Assembly (NCBI RefSeq): GCF_900114015.1 | Contig: NZ_FORN01000004.1 | Location: 124,001-188,000, forward strand | From: Caulobacter sp. UNC279MFTsu5.1 | GTDB taxonomy: Bacteria > Pseudomonadota > Alphaproteobacteria > Caulobacterales > Caulobacteraceae | Length of the DNA: 64,000 bases | Reading direction: 5' to 3' | Part shown: positions 17,450-26,249 of the stretch, piece by piece | How positions within the stretch are numbered: the first letter of the stretch is position 1 | Layout: every line of letters starts with the position of its first letter | The notes under the pieces: model-generated | Told to the model about the DNA's origin: nothing | What the model saw: the letters and a program-made list of their open reading frames with translations, nothing else | Database searches by the model: none | Program-made: the position numbers and the translations under genes

Positions 17450-17926
17450 TTAGCGGCGCTGGCCGTAGTAGCCGTCGTAGCGCCCGCCGCCGTCTCGACC
17501 GTCATAGCGGTAGCCAGTATCGTAACGGTTGTAGCGGTCGCCGCGATAGTCGCGACTTTCGTAGCCGGAACGGCCGTAGCCATTGTCATAGCCCGACCGG
17601 CCGTAGCCGCTGCCGTAGCTCGAGCTGTAGCCGGACCGGTAGCGGCTATCACGATAGCCGCTGGAATAGCGGTGGTCGCGGTCGTAGCGGTCGCTATGGC
17701 CCGTCGAGGCGCCCAGGGCGGCGCCGGCGACGGCGCCGATGGCGATGCCGCCCCTGTCGCCGTCCGACAGCGCCGCGCCGGCGATGCCGCCGATCACGGC
17801 GCCGAGGATGGCGCGCTCGGTCTTGTTGCTGCGGTCGCCGGCGAAGGCGGCCGAGGCGGGCAGGACGAGGGCGCCGGTCACGGCCGCGGCGACGGCGATC
17901 CGGGTGAACTGACCAAAGGTCTTCAT
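17450..17926 (-). CDS. Secreted glycine-zipper protein with Tyr/Arg-rich tail
   Basis: A 158-residue precursor. The signal peptide (MKTFGQFTRIAVAAAVTGALVLPASAAFA) is followed by a glycine-zipper pair (ILGAVIGGIAGAALSDGDRG and AIGAVAGAALGAST), typical of the Rick_17kDa/YMGG 2TM family of envelope proteins. The C-terminal 80 residues are low-complexity repeats of GYxxS, SGY and RY types (Tyr, Gly, Asp, Arg, Ser). Function unknown. Similar proteins are encoded at 24585 and 25761. A terminator follows 24 bp downstream. The first ATG has a GGAG a few bases upstream. Confidence 0.85.
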   Translation of the reverse strand: MKTFGQFTRIAVAAAVTGALVLPASAAFAGDRSNKTERAILGAVIGGIAGAALSDGDRGGIAIGAVAGAALGASTGHSDRYDRDHRYSSGYRDSRYRSGYSSSYGSGYGRSGYDNGYGRSGYESRDYRGDRYNRYDTGYRYDGRDGGGRYDGYYGQRR

Positions 17927-18063
17927 GGCGTTGCTCCTTGAGAGCGTCAGGCCGGAAGAAGTCCGGTGCGGCGCTGTTGGAGCCTGTGTCGCATTCTCGC
18001 CTTGAACCCGATCTGAACGGCGATGTTCAGCTGACAGTCATGTTTGGGAGCGGCCTGCCAGCC

Positions 18064-19008
18064 CTACTCCGCCGGATGCCCTTCCGCCTCCGGCCGATGT
18101 AGGTGCACCGACCACAGCACGCCGGCCAGCATCAGGACGATGGCGGCCGCCTCCAGCGGCAGCGGCCAGCGGGCGTCGTGCAGGAAGCCGTACAGCAGGG
18201 CGAACAGGGTCTCGAAGACGATCAGCTGGCCCGACAGGCTGAGCGGCAGCAGACGGCTGGCGGCGTTCCACAGGCCGTTGCCGATCACCGAGGCGCCCAG
18301 CGCCACGGCCAGGCTGACGCCCCAGAACAGCATCCAGCCGCTTGGCAGATGCGGCGCGCCGCCCCCGAAGGCCGGGATCACTAGCAGCAGCGACAGCAGG
18401 CCGGTGACCAGGCCGGTCAGCAGCGACCATTCGTGGCTGTTGAAGCGCGGGGTGGCGGCCAGGCGGCGGGCGTTCCAGACGGCGTAGACGGTCCAGACCA
18501 CCAGCGCCCCGACCGCCGCCAGCAGGCCCAGGACCAGCCGCCCGACGCCGACGTCGCGGGCGGTCTGGAAGGCGGCGACATTGATGCAGGCGACGCCGGC
18601 GGCGACCAGCAGCAGCGGCGCGGCCAGCCGGCGCAGGGCCACGCCCTCCCCCGGTTTCGCGCCCACCAGGGTGATGGTCACGGGCAGGAGGCCGATGATC
18701 AGCGAGGCCGGGGCGACGCCGGCGATCTGCACCGACACCGCCAGGCACACGTAATAGACGATATTGCCCAGCAGGCTCAGGCCGGCCAGGTCGCGCCAGT
18801 CCGCCAGGGTCAGGCGCGCCGCCACCCCGCGGAGGCTGGGCGCCAGCAGGACCGCCGAAGCCAGGCCGTAGCAGAGATAGCGCCCGGCGGTCATCTGCAG
18901 CGGCGTGAAGGCGTGGAGCAGCTTGGGCGCCAGGAACACCCCGCCCCAGAACGCCCCCGCCACGAGGCCGCAGAGAAGTCCGATCAGGAGTCGCTGACGT
19001 TGGTCCAT
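18064..19008 (-). CDS. DMT-superfamily (EamA) transporter
   Basis: A 314-residue inner membrane protein with about ten helices in two EamA repeats. It starts MDQRQRLLIGLLCGLVAGAFWG, and the first repeat includes PLQMTAGRYLCYGLASAVLL. EamA proteins export metabolites or amino acids; the substrate cannot be inferred. It is flanked upstream by a family A palindromic repeat. Length and helix number are normal. Confidence 0.85.
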   Translation of the reverse strand: MDQRQRLLIGLLCGLVAGAFWGGVFLAPKLLHAFTPLQMTAGRYLCYGLASAVLLAPSLRGVAARLTLADWRDLAGLSLLGNIVYYVCLAVSVQIAGVAPASLIIGLLPVTITLVGAKPGEGVALRRLAAPLLLVAAGVACINVAAFQTARDVGVGRLVLGLLAAVGALVVWTVYAVWNARRLAATPRFNSHEWSLLTGLVTGLLSLLLVIPAFGGGAPHLPSGWMLFWGVSLAVALGASVIGNGLWNAASRLLPLSLSGQLIVFETLFALLYGFLHDARWPLPLEAAAIVLMLAGVLWSVHLHRPEAEGHPAE

Positions 19009-19123
19009 GCCGGGGCATTAGCAGAGCCCTGCGCGAGATGCTCGGCGAAAGCGTCGGTGGACCTGGTGGAAGATCTCGGACGACGCCGAGGGGAACACCC
19101 CAGTCGTCGACTCGACAAAAACA

Positions 19124-19227
19124 GTGTCATCCCGGACAAGCGCGAAGCGCGCCGATCCGGGACCAACGCCTGGGCGTCGCGCTTCCGGCGATCCCGGATC
19201 TTCGCTTCGCTACGTCCGGGATGACAC
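19124..19227 (+). repeat. Palindromic intergenic repeat, family A
   Basis: A 104-bp element with inverted ends GTGTCATCCCGG and CCGGGATGACAC, inner arms rich in GCGCTTCC/GGAAGCGC-type pairs, and the same end sequence as the elements at 7299 and 29571. It lies between the DMT transporter and GST genes on the same strand. Confidence 0.85.
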
Positions 19228-19247
19228 CTTCAAGGGCTAACCGAAAC

Positions 19248-19904
19248 TCAGGCCACTGCCTGCGCTTCCTGGTAGGACGCCATCTGCGCCTCCAGCGCCC
19301 GCTGGAACGCCGGCCGCGCCTCGCAGCGGCGGACATAGGCGTCCAGCACCGGGTTTGAGGTCACCAGATCGGTCTGGCGCGGGAAGCGCAGCACGGTGGT
19401 CATCATCAGGTCGGCGGCGGTGAACCGCTCGTCCGACAGGTACTCGCGGCCTTTCAACCAGGCGGCCAGGCTGTCCAGCCTGGCGATCGTCAAGGCCTCT
19501 GCGGCGGGTCGGCGGGCCTTGGCCCAGGCCTCGTCGGCATGGAACAGGTCGATGGTGGTCAGGTTCTGGATGGCCGGCTCGACCGAGTTGAGCGCCGCGA
19601 TCAGCCAGGTGTGCATCCGCAGCCGCGCCTGCGGGTCGGACGGCGACAGGGCGGGCGAACGGTCGGCGATGTGCAGCACGATCGCCCCGGTCTCGAACAT
19701 CACGAAATCACCGTCCTGGAGGTAGGGCACCTGGCCGAACGGCTGCATCGCGCGATAGCCGGCGCTGCCCTGCTCGCCCTGTTCCAGCAGGTGAGTCCGG
19801 TACGGAATGCCGGCCTCCTCCAGGGCCCAGCGCACCCGCAGGTCGCGCACGATGCCTTGGGCGAAGGGGGGCACCCAGCGGAAAGCACTGATCGTGATCA
19901 TCAT
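19248..19904 (-). CDS. Glutathione S-transferase family protein
   Basis: A 218-residue GST-like protein. The N-terminal thioredoxin-fold domain starts MMITISAFRWVPPFAQGIVRDLRVRWALEEAGIPY and continues to GQVPYLQDGDFVMFETGAIVLHIADR, which includes the glutathione-binding VPxL and ES/ET motifs. The C-terminal all-helical domain (about 90-210) contains EYLSDERFTAADLMMTTVL. The catalytic residue is uncertain. GAGGAG lies just upstream of two adjacent ATGs; the first was used. The substrate is unknown. Confidence 0.9.
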   Translation of the reverse strand: MMITISAFRWVPPFAQGIVRDLRVRWALEEAGIPYRTHLLEQGEQGSAGYRAMQPFGQVPYLQDGDFVMFETGAIVLHIADRSPALSPSDPQARLRMHTWLIAALNSVEPAIQNLTTIDLFHADEAWAKARRPAAEALTIARLDSLAAWLKGREYLSDERFTAADLMMTTVLRFPRQTDLVTSNPVLDAYVRRCEARPAFQRALEAQMASYQEAQAVA

Positions 19905-20000
19905 CCAGCTCCTCGTTGCGGGCCCCGCACGGGGCCGTCGAGGAGAAGTCGCGCCAGGGGGCGCGATATCGACATCGGATGTGAAATTATCTCCGACGCC

Positions 20001-20036
20001 CGCCCGTCCCCGTGTTCGCCGGGATGAGCGGGGGTC
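20001..20036 (+). repeat. Short palindromic repeat, family B (degenerate)
   Basis: Arms CCGCCCGTCCCCG and CGCCGGGATGAGCGGG form an imperfect hairpin resembling the element at 7972. It lies between the fucosidase and GST genes, which run in the same direction. Confidence 0.5.
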
Positions 20037-20053
20037 GGCCAGTTGGCGCTTGT

Positions 20054-21391
20054 CTAGGCCGCTTTCGGCGCCAGCCGCAGTTCGATGACGGTGACGGCGG
20101 ATCCGCGCGACGACGGGGGCACGGATAGGGTGTGACCCTTGGCGTCGGCGGTCCATTTGACGACGTCGCCCGAGAGGTTCCTGGCGCTCACGACCTTCCT
20201 GGGCAGGGGCGGCAGCGACAGCTCGTCCGCGGGCCAGCCGACGATGTGGATGAAAACGCTGTCGCCGGCGGTCGTCGCGCCATAGACGCCGTCGACCGGC
20301 TGGAGCGGCCCCGAGCGCGTGCCGTAGACGGCCCGGCCGTGGCGTTTCAGCCAGAGCCCGACGCCTTTCAGCGTTTCGGTCTGCTTCGGCGGAATGATCC
20401 CGTCCCGGTCGGGACCGACATTGGCGAGGACGTTGCCGTTGCGCACGATGGCGTCGGCCAGGTGGCGCACGACCTGGTCGGTGCTCATGACCTGGTCTTC
20501 AGGCGTGTAGCCCCAGGCGCCGTTGAGGCTGAACGTCTTTTCCCAGGGGCGGGCGCGGATCGGACCCTTGATCGGCGCGCCGCCTTCCTCCTCCTCGTAG
20601 TCGCCCTGCCATCCCGAGCGCGGGTTGATGAGGATCTTCGGCTGATACCTGCGAACCATGCGGTTCAGCTTGTCCGGCTCCCAGAACCAGGCGGCGTCGG
20701 CGTCCGTGCCCTTGTGCGCCAGCCAGCCGCCGTCCCACCACAGGATGTCGATGTGGCCGTAGCGGCGCATCAGCTCCTCGACCTGGCCATAGGTCTGACG
20801 CTTCAGCAGGGCGGCGTTCTCGGGCAGCTCCTTGGGGTGGAAATAGCCCGGGAAGCGCCAGTCCAGCGGCGAATAGTAGAGCCCGACGCGAAGCCCCTGG
20901 CCGCGGACGGCGGTCACGAAAGGGGCGAGCAGGTCGCGATGCGCCGCCGAATGCATCGCGTCGAAATGGCCATGGCTGGCCGGGCTGTCCCATAAGGCGA
21001 AGCCGTCGTGGTGACGCGCCGTCATCACCATGTAGCGGGCGCCGGCGGTCTTGGCCAACTTGGCCCAGCTGACCGGATCATAGTGACGGGGATTGAATTC
21101 CGCGGCGAGCTTGGCGTAGGCCTCCGGCGAGACCTTCTCGTTGTTCATGTACCACTCGCCCCGGGCCGGAATGGCGTAGAGGCCCCAGTGGACGAAGACG
21201 CCGAACTTGGCGTCGCGCCACCAGACCATGTCTTTTTCGGGCAGCAGCAGGTCCGGCGCCAGGGTCGGATCGGAACGCGAGGTCTTCAGCGCTGACCGCT
21301 GCTCATCGGTCAGGACCTGGGCGTTCAGCGCGGACGGCGCGAAGGCGGCGGCCGCGACGGCCCCGAGCAAGAGATGACGACGACCCAGCAT
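20054..21391 (-). CDS. Alpha-L-fucosidase (GH29), secreted
   Basis: A 445-residue GH29 glycoside hydrolase that removes alpha-L-fucose. The N-terminus GRRHLLLGAVAAAAFAPSA resembles a Tat or long Sec signal. Core motifs are WWRDAKFGVFVHWGLYAIPARGEWY near the N-terminus, YMVMTARHHDGFALWDS, and HIDILWWDGGW, whose aspartate is the probable nucleophile. A C-terminal beta-sandwich follows. No regulator or transporter is adjacent. The upstream region 21392-21541 is locally AT-rich (for example TATTTCAAATATGAATTC) and probably holds its promoter. Confidence 0.93.
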   Translation of the reverse strand: MLGRRHLLLGAVAAAAFAPSALNAQVLTDEQRSALKTSRSDPTLAPDLLLPEKDMVWWRDAKFGVFVHWGLYAIPARGEWYMNNEKVSPEAYAKLAAEFNPRHYDPVSWAKLAKTAGARYMVMTARHHDGFALWDSPASHGHFDAMHSAAHRDLLAPFVTAVRGQGLRVGLYYSPLDWRFPGYFHPKELPENAALLKRQTYGQVEELMRRYGHIDILWWDGGWLAHKGTDADAAWFWEPDKLNRMVRRYQPKILINPRSGWQGDYEEEEGGAPIKGPIRARPWEKTFSLNGAWGYTPEDQVMSTDQVVRHLADAIVRNGNVLANVGPDRDGIIPPKQTETLKGVGLWLKRHGRAVYGTRSGPLQPVDGVYGATTAGDSVFIHIVGWPADELSLPPLPRKVVSARNLSGDVVKWTADAKGHTLSVPPSSRGSAVTVIELRLAPKAA

Positions 21392-21541
21392 GAAGTTCCC
21401 TCCGATTTTTCGGGCACGCTAGGCGATGCGGGGGAATTTTCAATGGCGAATAGTATTTCAAATATGAATTCGAGCTGCTTCGGACAGCGCAGGGCGTCCG
21501 ACCGGGCCGCGGACCCCGTCGGGGCGCTCCGATCGAAAACC

Positions 21542-22003
21542 CTAACCGTGTCCCGGCCGGGCCAACGGTTCGCTGATCGCTTCCACCAATTGCTTGGCCT
21601 GTTCGACGGCGCCCTCGATGTCGCGCTCGATGAACGCGACCTCGGCGTCCGTCAGGGGGTGGGGGGCGGCGATGACCTCGCGCAGATAGGCGCGCTTCTC
21701 GGGTTCGGTCATGGTCCACCAGCCGACGGTGTGGCCTTCCTCGATCACCGCGTCGCCCATGGCCAGGAGATCGTCCTCGTCGAAGATCGGCCGGCCGGGT
21801 TGCTCGGGGAACCACTGGCCGTCGTCGGGCAGGGCCTTGTCCAGCTTGCGCAGCAGCGAGGCCAGCCAGGGGCTGACCAGCAGGGGCTTTTCATAACCGT
21901 CGCCGAACTTGGCGCGCAGAAGCAGGTCGTACAGCAACTCCAGCCCGGCCTCGCCCTCGAAGGTGACGGACTTCTTCTCGGGATCGAAATGGAAGACCGA
22001 CAT
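21542..22003 (-). CDS. Unknown cytoplasmic protein (153 aa)
   Basis: A 153-residue acidic protein I do not recognise. It starts MSVFHFDPEKKSVTFEGEAGLELLYDLLLRAKFG and has GHTVGWWTMTEPEKRAYLREVIAAPHPLTDAEVAFIERDIEGAVEQAKQLVEAI, with a predicted helical C-terminus. GGAGCCTCC precedes the ATG, supporting this start over an ATG 33 bp upstream. It ends with an ARPGHG tail. It stands alone between the fucosidase and lysC genes. Confidence 0.65.
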   Translation of the reverse strand: MSVFHFDPEKKSVTFEGEAGLELLYDLLLRAKFGDGYEKPLLVSPWLASLLRKLDKALPDDGQWFPEQPGRPIFDEDDLLAMGDAVIEEGHTVGWWTMTEPEKRAYLREVIAAPHPLTDAEVAFIERDIEGAVEQAKQLVEAISEPLARPGHG

Positions 22004-22067
22004 GGAGGCTCCTGGAGGCTGACGTTTCGACGTCATAACGTCAGAAGGCGACGTTTTGCTAACGGCG

Positions 22068-22206
22068 GGACGCCCCCCTCCGTCACGATGCGTATCCGCA
22101 TCGCGCCGCCTCCCCCGCTGCGCGGGTGAGGAGGATTCGCGCCCAGACTTCTCCTCACCCGTGAAACGGGGGAGGTGGCGGGCGAAGCCCGACGGAGGGG
22201 GCGTCC
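22068..22206 (+). repeat. Long palindromic repeat between unknown gene and lysC
   Basis: Outer inverted arms GGACGCCCCCCTCCGTC and GACGGAGGGGGCGTCC enclose several smaller hairpins (ATGCGTATCCGCAT, CTCCTCACCCGTGAAACGGG). The whole 139-bp block fills most of the gap before the lysC stop codon at 22222. Confidence 0.75.
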
Positions 22207-22221
22207 CTCCGGCGCTCGATC

Positions 22222-23469
22222 CTACAGCTGATCCAGCCCGTACGCCGCGTGCAGGGCCCGCACGGCCAGTTCGGTGTAGGCCGCGTCGATCAGGACCGAG
22301 ATCTTGATCTCCGAGGTCGAGATGACCTGGATGTTGATGTTCTTCTCGGCCAGGGCCTGGAACATCGACTGGGCGACGCCGGCGTGGCTGCGCATGCCCA
22401 CCCCGATCACCGAGACCTTGGCCACGTCCTCGTTGACGGCCACGTCCTCGAAGCCGATCTCCTTCTGGGCCTTGCGGACGATCTCGACGGCGCGGGCGGC
22501 GTCGCGCTTGCCGACCGTGAACTCCATGTTGGCGGTGTCGGCGCTGCGGGCGCGCGACTGCACGATCATGTCGACATTGACGTTGGCGTCGGCCAGCCGG
22601 CCGAAGATCTGCGACGACACGCCCGGATGGTCGGGCAGGCCCAGCAGGGTGATCTTGGCCTCGTCGCGGCTATAGGCGACGCCCGAGACGATGCGCTTTT
22701 CCATGATTTCTTCCTCGTCGCAGACGATCGTACCTTGGCCGGGAGCTTCCCCGGGTTCGACGAAACTCGACAGCACCCGCACCGGGACGCGATGGGCCAT
22801 GGCCATCTCGACCGAGCGGGTCTGCAGCACCTTGGCCCCCAGCGAGGCCATTTCCAGCATTTCCTCGTAGGAGATCTTGGCCAGGCGCTTGGCCTTGCTC
22901 TCGATCCGAGGGTCGGTCGTATAGACGCCGTCGACGTCGGTATAGATGTCGCAGTCGCCCTTCAGGGCCGCGGCGATGGCCACGGCGCTGGTGTCCGAGC
23001 CGCCCCGGCCCAGGGTGGTGATGCGCTGGTCGGTCGTCACGCCCTGGAAGCCGGCGATCACGGCGATCTGGCCGGCCGCGAAACAGGCCTCCAGATTAGC
23101 TGGCGGGATGTCCTCGATGCGGGCCCGGCCGTGGGCGTCGTCGGTCAGGATCGGCACCTGCCAGCCCAGGAACGAGCGGGCGTTCAGGCCCATGTTGCGC
23201 AGGGTCATGGCCAGCAGGCCGGCGGTGACCTGCTCGCCGGACGCGACGACGGCGTCGTACTCATCGTCCGACTCCGGCAGGCCCTGAGCGGCGCGGCCCG
23301 AGCCGTCGGTCCAGGCCACCAGCTCGTTGGTCTTGCCCGACATGGCCGAGACCACCACCGCCACCTGCTTGCCCGTGGCCACTTCGGCCGCGACCAGGCG
23401 CGCCACCCGGCGGATGCGCTCCAGGTCGGCCACCGAGGTGCCGCCGAACTTCATCACCAGACGTGACAC
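22222..23469 (-). CDS. lysC: Aspartokinase
   Basis: Phosphorylates aspartate at the head of lysine, threonine, methionine and diaminopimelate synthesis. The 415-residue length fits the monofunctional, ACT-regulated class. The N-terminus MSRLVMKFGGTSVADLERI carries the KFGGTS nucleotide/aspartate motif, then TLGRGGSDTSAVAIAAAL, and two C-terminal ACT domains (KITLLGLPDHPGV and KVSVIGVGMRSHAGV) for allosteric control by lysine or threonine. The divergent ubiG and the same-strand ptsP downstream are familiar neighbours in alphaproteobacteria. Confidence 0.97.
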   Translation of the reverse strand: MSRLVMKFGGTSVADLERIRRVARLVAAEVATGKQVAVVVSAMSGKTNELVAWTDGSGRAAQGLPESDDEYDAVVASGEQVTAGLLAMTLRNMGLNARSFLGWQVPILTDDAHGRARIEDIPPANLEACFAAGQIAVIAGFQGVTTDQRITTLGRGGSDTSAVAIAAALKGDCDIYTDVDGVYTTDPRIESKAKRLAKISYEEMLEMASLGAKVLQTRSVEMAMAHRVPVRVLSSFVEPGEAPGQGTIVCDEEEIMEKRIVSGVAYSRDEAKITLLGLPDHPGVSSQIFGRLADANVNVDMIVQSRARSADTANMEFTVGKRDAARAVEIVRKAQKEIGFEDVAVNEDVAKVSVIGVGMRSHAGVAQSMFQALAEKNINIQVISTSEIKISVLIDAAYTELAVRALHAAYGLDQL

Positions 23470-23651
23470 GCCCTACCCCTGAAAAACCTAAGGTCAATTC
23501 TTGCGCCGAGGACGGACGAACCGTCGCCGTCGCGCAAGCCGCGGTCTTCTAGCGGCGCGACGGCGCAACGGCAATGTCGCGGAGGTGTCTTTTTCGTCGA
23601 GTGTGGCGCCGCGCCCTGTGCCGCTGGCGATGTCGTTGCTACATCAAGGTC

Positions 23652-24428
23652 ATGAGTCCGCCCGCCGATCCGCCTCCCTCCGCTGGAAACGCCCCGTCCT
23701 GGAGCATCGACCCCGCCGACGTGGCGCGGTTCTCGGCCATCGCGGCGGAGTGGTGGGACCCGCGCGGCAAGTTCGCGCCGCTGCACGTGTTCAACCCCTG
23801 CCGGCTGGGCTTCATTCGCGAGCAGGCCCTGGCGCGGTTCGAACGCGACGGTAATGCGCGCGCGCCGTTCGAGGGCCTCAGCCTACTGGATGTCGGCTGC
23901 GGCGGCGGCCTGCTGAGCGAGCCGATGGCGCGGCTGGGCTTCACCGTCACCGCGATCGACGCTTCGGAGAACAACATCAAGACCGCCGCCGCCCACGCCG
24001 CTGGGCAGGGGCTGGAGATCGGCTACCGCCCGGCCACCGCCGAACAGCTGCTGGCCGAGGGCGCGGGGCCGTTCGACGTGGTGCTGACCATGGAGGTCAT
24101 CGAGCACGTCGCCGATCCCGGCGAGTTCCTGCGCACCTGCTCGCGGCTGCTGGCGCCCGGCGGCCTGATGATCGTCGCCACCCTGAACCGCACGCTGAAG
24201 GCCCTGGCCCTGGCCAAGATCGGCGCCGAATACGTGCTGCGCTGGGTGCCGCCCGGCACCCACGATTGGAAGCAGTTCCTCAAGCCCGACGAACTGCGCG
24301 CCTTCCTGGCCGGCGAGCCGGTGACGATGCACGGCCCGTTCGGCGTGGCCTACAATCCCCTGACCGGCCGCTGGGGCCGTTCGGCCGATGTCGACATCAA
24401 CTACATGATGACGGTGACCAAGGCCTGA
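23652..24428 (+). CDS. ubiG: Ubiquinone biosynthesis O-methyltransferase
   Basis: UbiG performs both O-methylations of ubiquinone synthesis with SAM. A 258-residue protein: the [24 protein letters not shown] segment is the UbiG-specific N-terminal signature, followed by SAM-binding [19 protein letters not shown], then [13 protein letters not shown] and [10 protein letters not shown]. An upstream in-frame ATG exists at 23574, but the family start near SPPADPP fits the usual length and 23652 is used. It is divergent from lysC with a 182-bp gap. Confidence 0.95.
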   Translation: MSPPADPPPSAGNAPSWSIDPADVARFSAIAAEWWDPRGKFAPLHVFNPCRLGFIREQALARFERDGNARAPFEGLSLLDVGCGGGLLSEPMARLGFTVTAIDASENNIKTAAAHAAGQGLEIGYRPATAEQLLAEGAGPFDVVLTMEVIEHVADPGEFLRTCSRLLAPGGLMIVATLNRTLKALALAKIGAEYVLRWVPPGTHDWKQFLKPDELRAFLAGEPVTMHGPFGVAYNPLTGRWGRSADVDINYMMTVTKA

Positions 24429-24584
24429 CGCGCCCAGGGTGACGGCGCTCCTGCCCGCCTGCCCGCCGCCTGACGGAACCTGTACCGCCGCCGCGCTTTC
24501 TATTGGCAAGGGACATCCTGCCAGGATTGGCGGCTCGCTTCGGGGGCCGAACGTCGATCCGTTCGTTGGAACGGAGAGAACATC

Positions 24585-25622
24585 ATGATTTTGAGACCCC
24601 CCATGTGGCTGATGGCTTCGGCCGTCGCCCTGAGCACGGCCGCGCCTGTCTTCGCCCAGTCGCCCGACGCGGCCTACCAGCAGCGCCTGGATGCCTATGG
24701 CGACCAGCGCGCGGTCTATGACGCCCAGAGCGCCGATTATCAGCAGCAGCAGCGCGACTACGACCGCGACCGCGCCCGATACCTGAGCGACAAGGCCGAC
24801 TACGACCGCCGCTACGGGGCCGGCGCCTATGATCGTCGCTATCCGGAATACGCCACGCGCTTCGATCGCTCGCGTTATTCCGACAGCTCGGACTATTATC
24901 GCGAGCAGGCCGCGTTCGACCACGACCGCCAGATCTACGAGGACGCCCGCCGCGACTACGATCGTCGCAACGGCTATGGCGCCTATGACCGCCGCTATCC
25001 CGACCAGGCGCGGCGCTTCAGCGCCAGCGGCCGGGTCTACAGCTCCGACAGCAGCGACTATCTGAGCCAGCGGGCCCAGTACGACCGCGACCGGGCCGAG
25101 TACGAACGCGCGCGGGACGACTACGACCGGCGCTACGGCTCCGGCGCCTATGACCGTCGCTATCCGGACTACGCCACGCGCTACGGCGCGCCCTACGCCG
25201 GCCGCTACGGCGACGACGTCTCGTACAACGCGCCATGCCGGATCGACGCCCGCAAGAACGCCACGGCCGGCGGCGTGATCGGGGCCCTGGTCGGCGCCGT
25301 GGCCGGCTCGAACCTGGCCGCCCGCAACGCCAAGCCGGAAGGCACGGTGCTGGGCGCCCTGGTCGGGGCGGGGATCGGCGCCAGCATCGGCAACGCCTCG
25401 GCCAAGAGCCGCTGCGACGCCAACGGCCAATACTGGACCTACGACGAGACCGTCGCCTATCGCGAAAGCCGCCGCTATCGCGCCAGCTCCAACGCGGACT
25501 ACAGCAACTATTCCAGACGCTGCCGCCTGGCCCCGGCCGACACCGACTACAACGGCCGCGTCGAGACCCGCTATGTCCGCGTCTGCCCCGACAGCCAGGG
25601 CCGCTATCGCGTCCAGGGCTAG
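24585..25622 (+). CDS. Secreted protein with three 53-residue tandem repeats and a glycine zipper
   Basis: A 345-residue precursor I do not recognise by name. Signal peptide to about residue 24 (VFAQ). Residues 45-204 are three tandem repeats of about 53 residues rich in Tyr, Asp and Arg. Each has a charged helical half (DYDRDRARY type) and the block YDRRYGxGAYDRRYPxYATR (72-93, 124-145, 179-200). A glycine-zipper pair follows (GGVIGALVGAVAGS and GTVLGALVGAGIGASIG, 229-270), then a cysteine-containing C-terminal domain. Six cysteines or fewer suggest disulfides. It lies next to another glycine-zipper gene at 25761, from which a large hairpin separates it. Confidence 0.8.
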   Translation: MILRPPMWLMASAVALSTAAPVFAQSPDAAYQQRLDAYGDQRAVYDAQSADYQQQQRDYDRDRARYLSDKADYDRRYGAGAYDRRYPEYATRFDRSRYSDSSDYYREQAAFDHDRQIYEDARRDYDRRNGYGAYDRRYPDQARRFSASGRVYSSDSSDYLSQRAQYDRDRAEYERARDDYDRRYGSGAYDRRYPDYATRYGAPYAGRYGDDVSYNAPCRIDARKNATAGGVIGALVGAVAGSNLAARNAKPEGTVLGALVGAGIGASIGNASAKSRCDANGQYWTYDETVAYRESRRYRASSNADYSNYSRRCRLAPADTDYNGRVETRYVRVCPDSQGRYRVQG

Positions 25623-25625
25623 CGG

Positions 25626-25674
25626 CTGAACGGGGATGAACGGCGTGGTCGGCGCCGCTTCATCCCCCGTTCAG
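25626..25674 (+). terminator. Long hairpin after the tandem-repeat protein
   Basis: CTGAACGGGGATGAA pairs with TTCATCCCCCGTTCAG (one bulged G), loop of 18 bp. It begins 4 bp after the stop codon. No T-run follows, so it may be a 3'-end stabiliser or a weak terminator rather than a classical one. Confidence 0.45.
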
Positions 25675-25760
25675 GTCGCAATCCCGACAATCATCGAACT
25701 CATTTGAAGCTTGAGCGTTATCTAGCGTTCAAGGATCGCCAACAAACCAGGGAGGTCGCC

Positions 25761-26075
25761 ATGCGCGCCCATCTGAAAACTCTCGCCGTCGTCGTCGCCC
25801 TCGGCTTCACGGCGTCCACGGTGGCCGTCACCGCCGCCGAAGCGCAGACGCGCACCCACAAGGTCTGGGTGTGCAAGAGCACCAAGAGCGCCCGCAACAA
25901 GGGCACGGTGATCGGCGCCGTCGGCGGCGGCACGCTGGGCGCCGTCGTCGCGGGTCACGGCAACAAGACCGAAGGCGCCCTGCTCGGCGGCGCGCTGGGC
26001 GCGGTCGCCGGCAACCAGATCGCCAAGAAGAACTCCAAGAAGAAGAACTGCCACTACGAGTACCGTCGCTACTAG
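25761..26075 (+). CDS. Secreted glycine-zipper protein (104 aa)
   Basis: A 104-residue precursor: signal peptide MRAHLKTLAVVVALGFTAST to about residue 28, then VWVCKSTKSARNKGTVIGAVGGGTLGAVVAGHG and a second glycine-zipper helix EGALLGGALGAVAGNQIAKK. It ends in a basic Lys/Tyr tail with a second cysteine. It belongs to the Rick_17kDa/2TM type of outer-membrane or periplasmic proteins, function unknown. GGGAGG lies 6 bp before the chosen ATG; an in-frame ATG at 25704 lacks one. A strong terminator follows at 26107. Confidence 0.85.
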   Translation: MRAHLKTLAVVVALGFTASTVAVTAAEAQTRTHKVWVCKSTKSARNKGTVIGAVGGGTLGAVVAGHGNKTEGALLGGALGAVAGNQIAKKNSKKKNCHYEYRRY

Positions 26076-26106
26076 ACGGGGCTCCGGTCTCCACGTCACG
26101 GGAAGC

Positions 26107-26143
26107 GAAGGGGGCGTCGACAGCGGTCGGCGCCTTCTTTTTT
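26107..26143 (+). terminator. Rho-independent terminator
   Basis: GGCGTCGAC and GTCGGCGCC form a nine-pair stem (one G-T pair) with loop AGCG, followed by TTCTTTTTT. It ends the transcript of the glycine-zipper gene that stops at 26075. Confidence 0.8.
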
Positions 26144-26249
26144 GCCTGATCGCGCCGGTCCGCCGTCTTGGAAACGGCGCCGAAGGAGATGGCGGCGGCT
26201 TAGGGGAACGCTCCGTTCCCGAAGCTTTTATCGTTGTGAGACGATCCTC

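Noticed and set aside
15399..17453. 684-residue plus-strand frame opposite ptsP
   Set aside because: Shadow of ptsP with no recognisable domain.
24711..25200. DNA-level repeats in the 24585 gene as a possible CRISPR array
   Set aside because: The repeats are in frame, coding (YDRRY blocks), with unequal diverged units and no spacers or cas genes.
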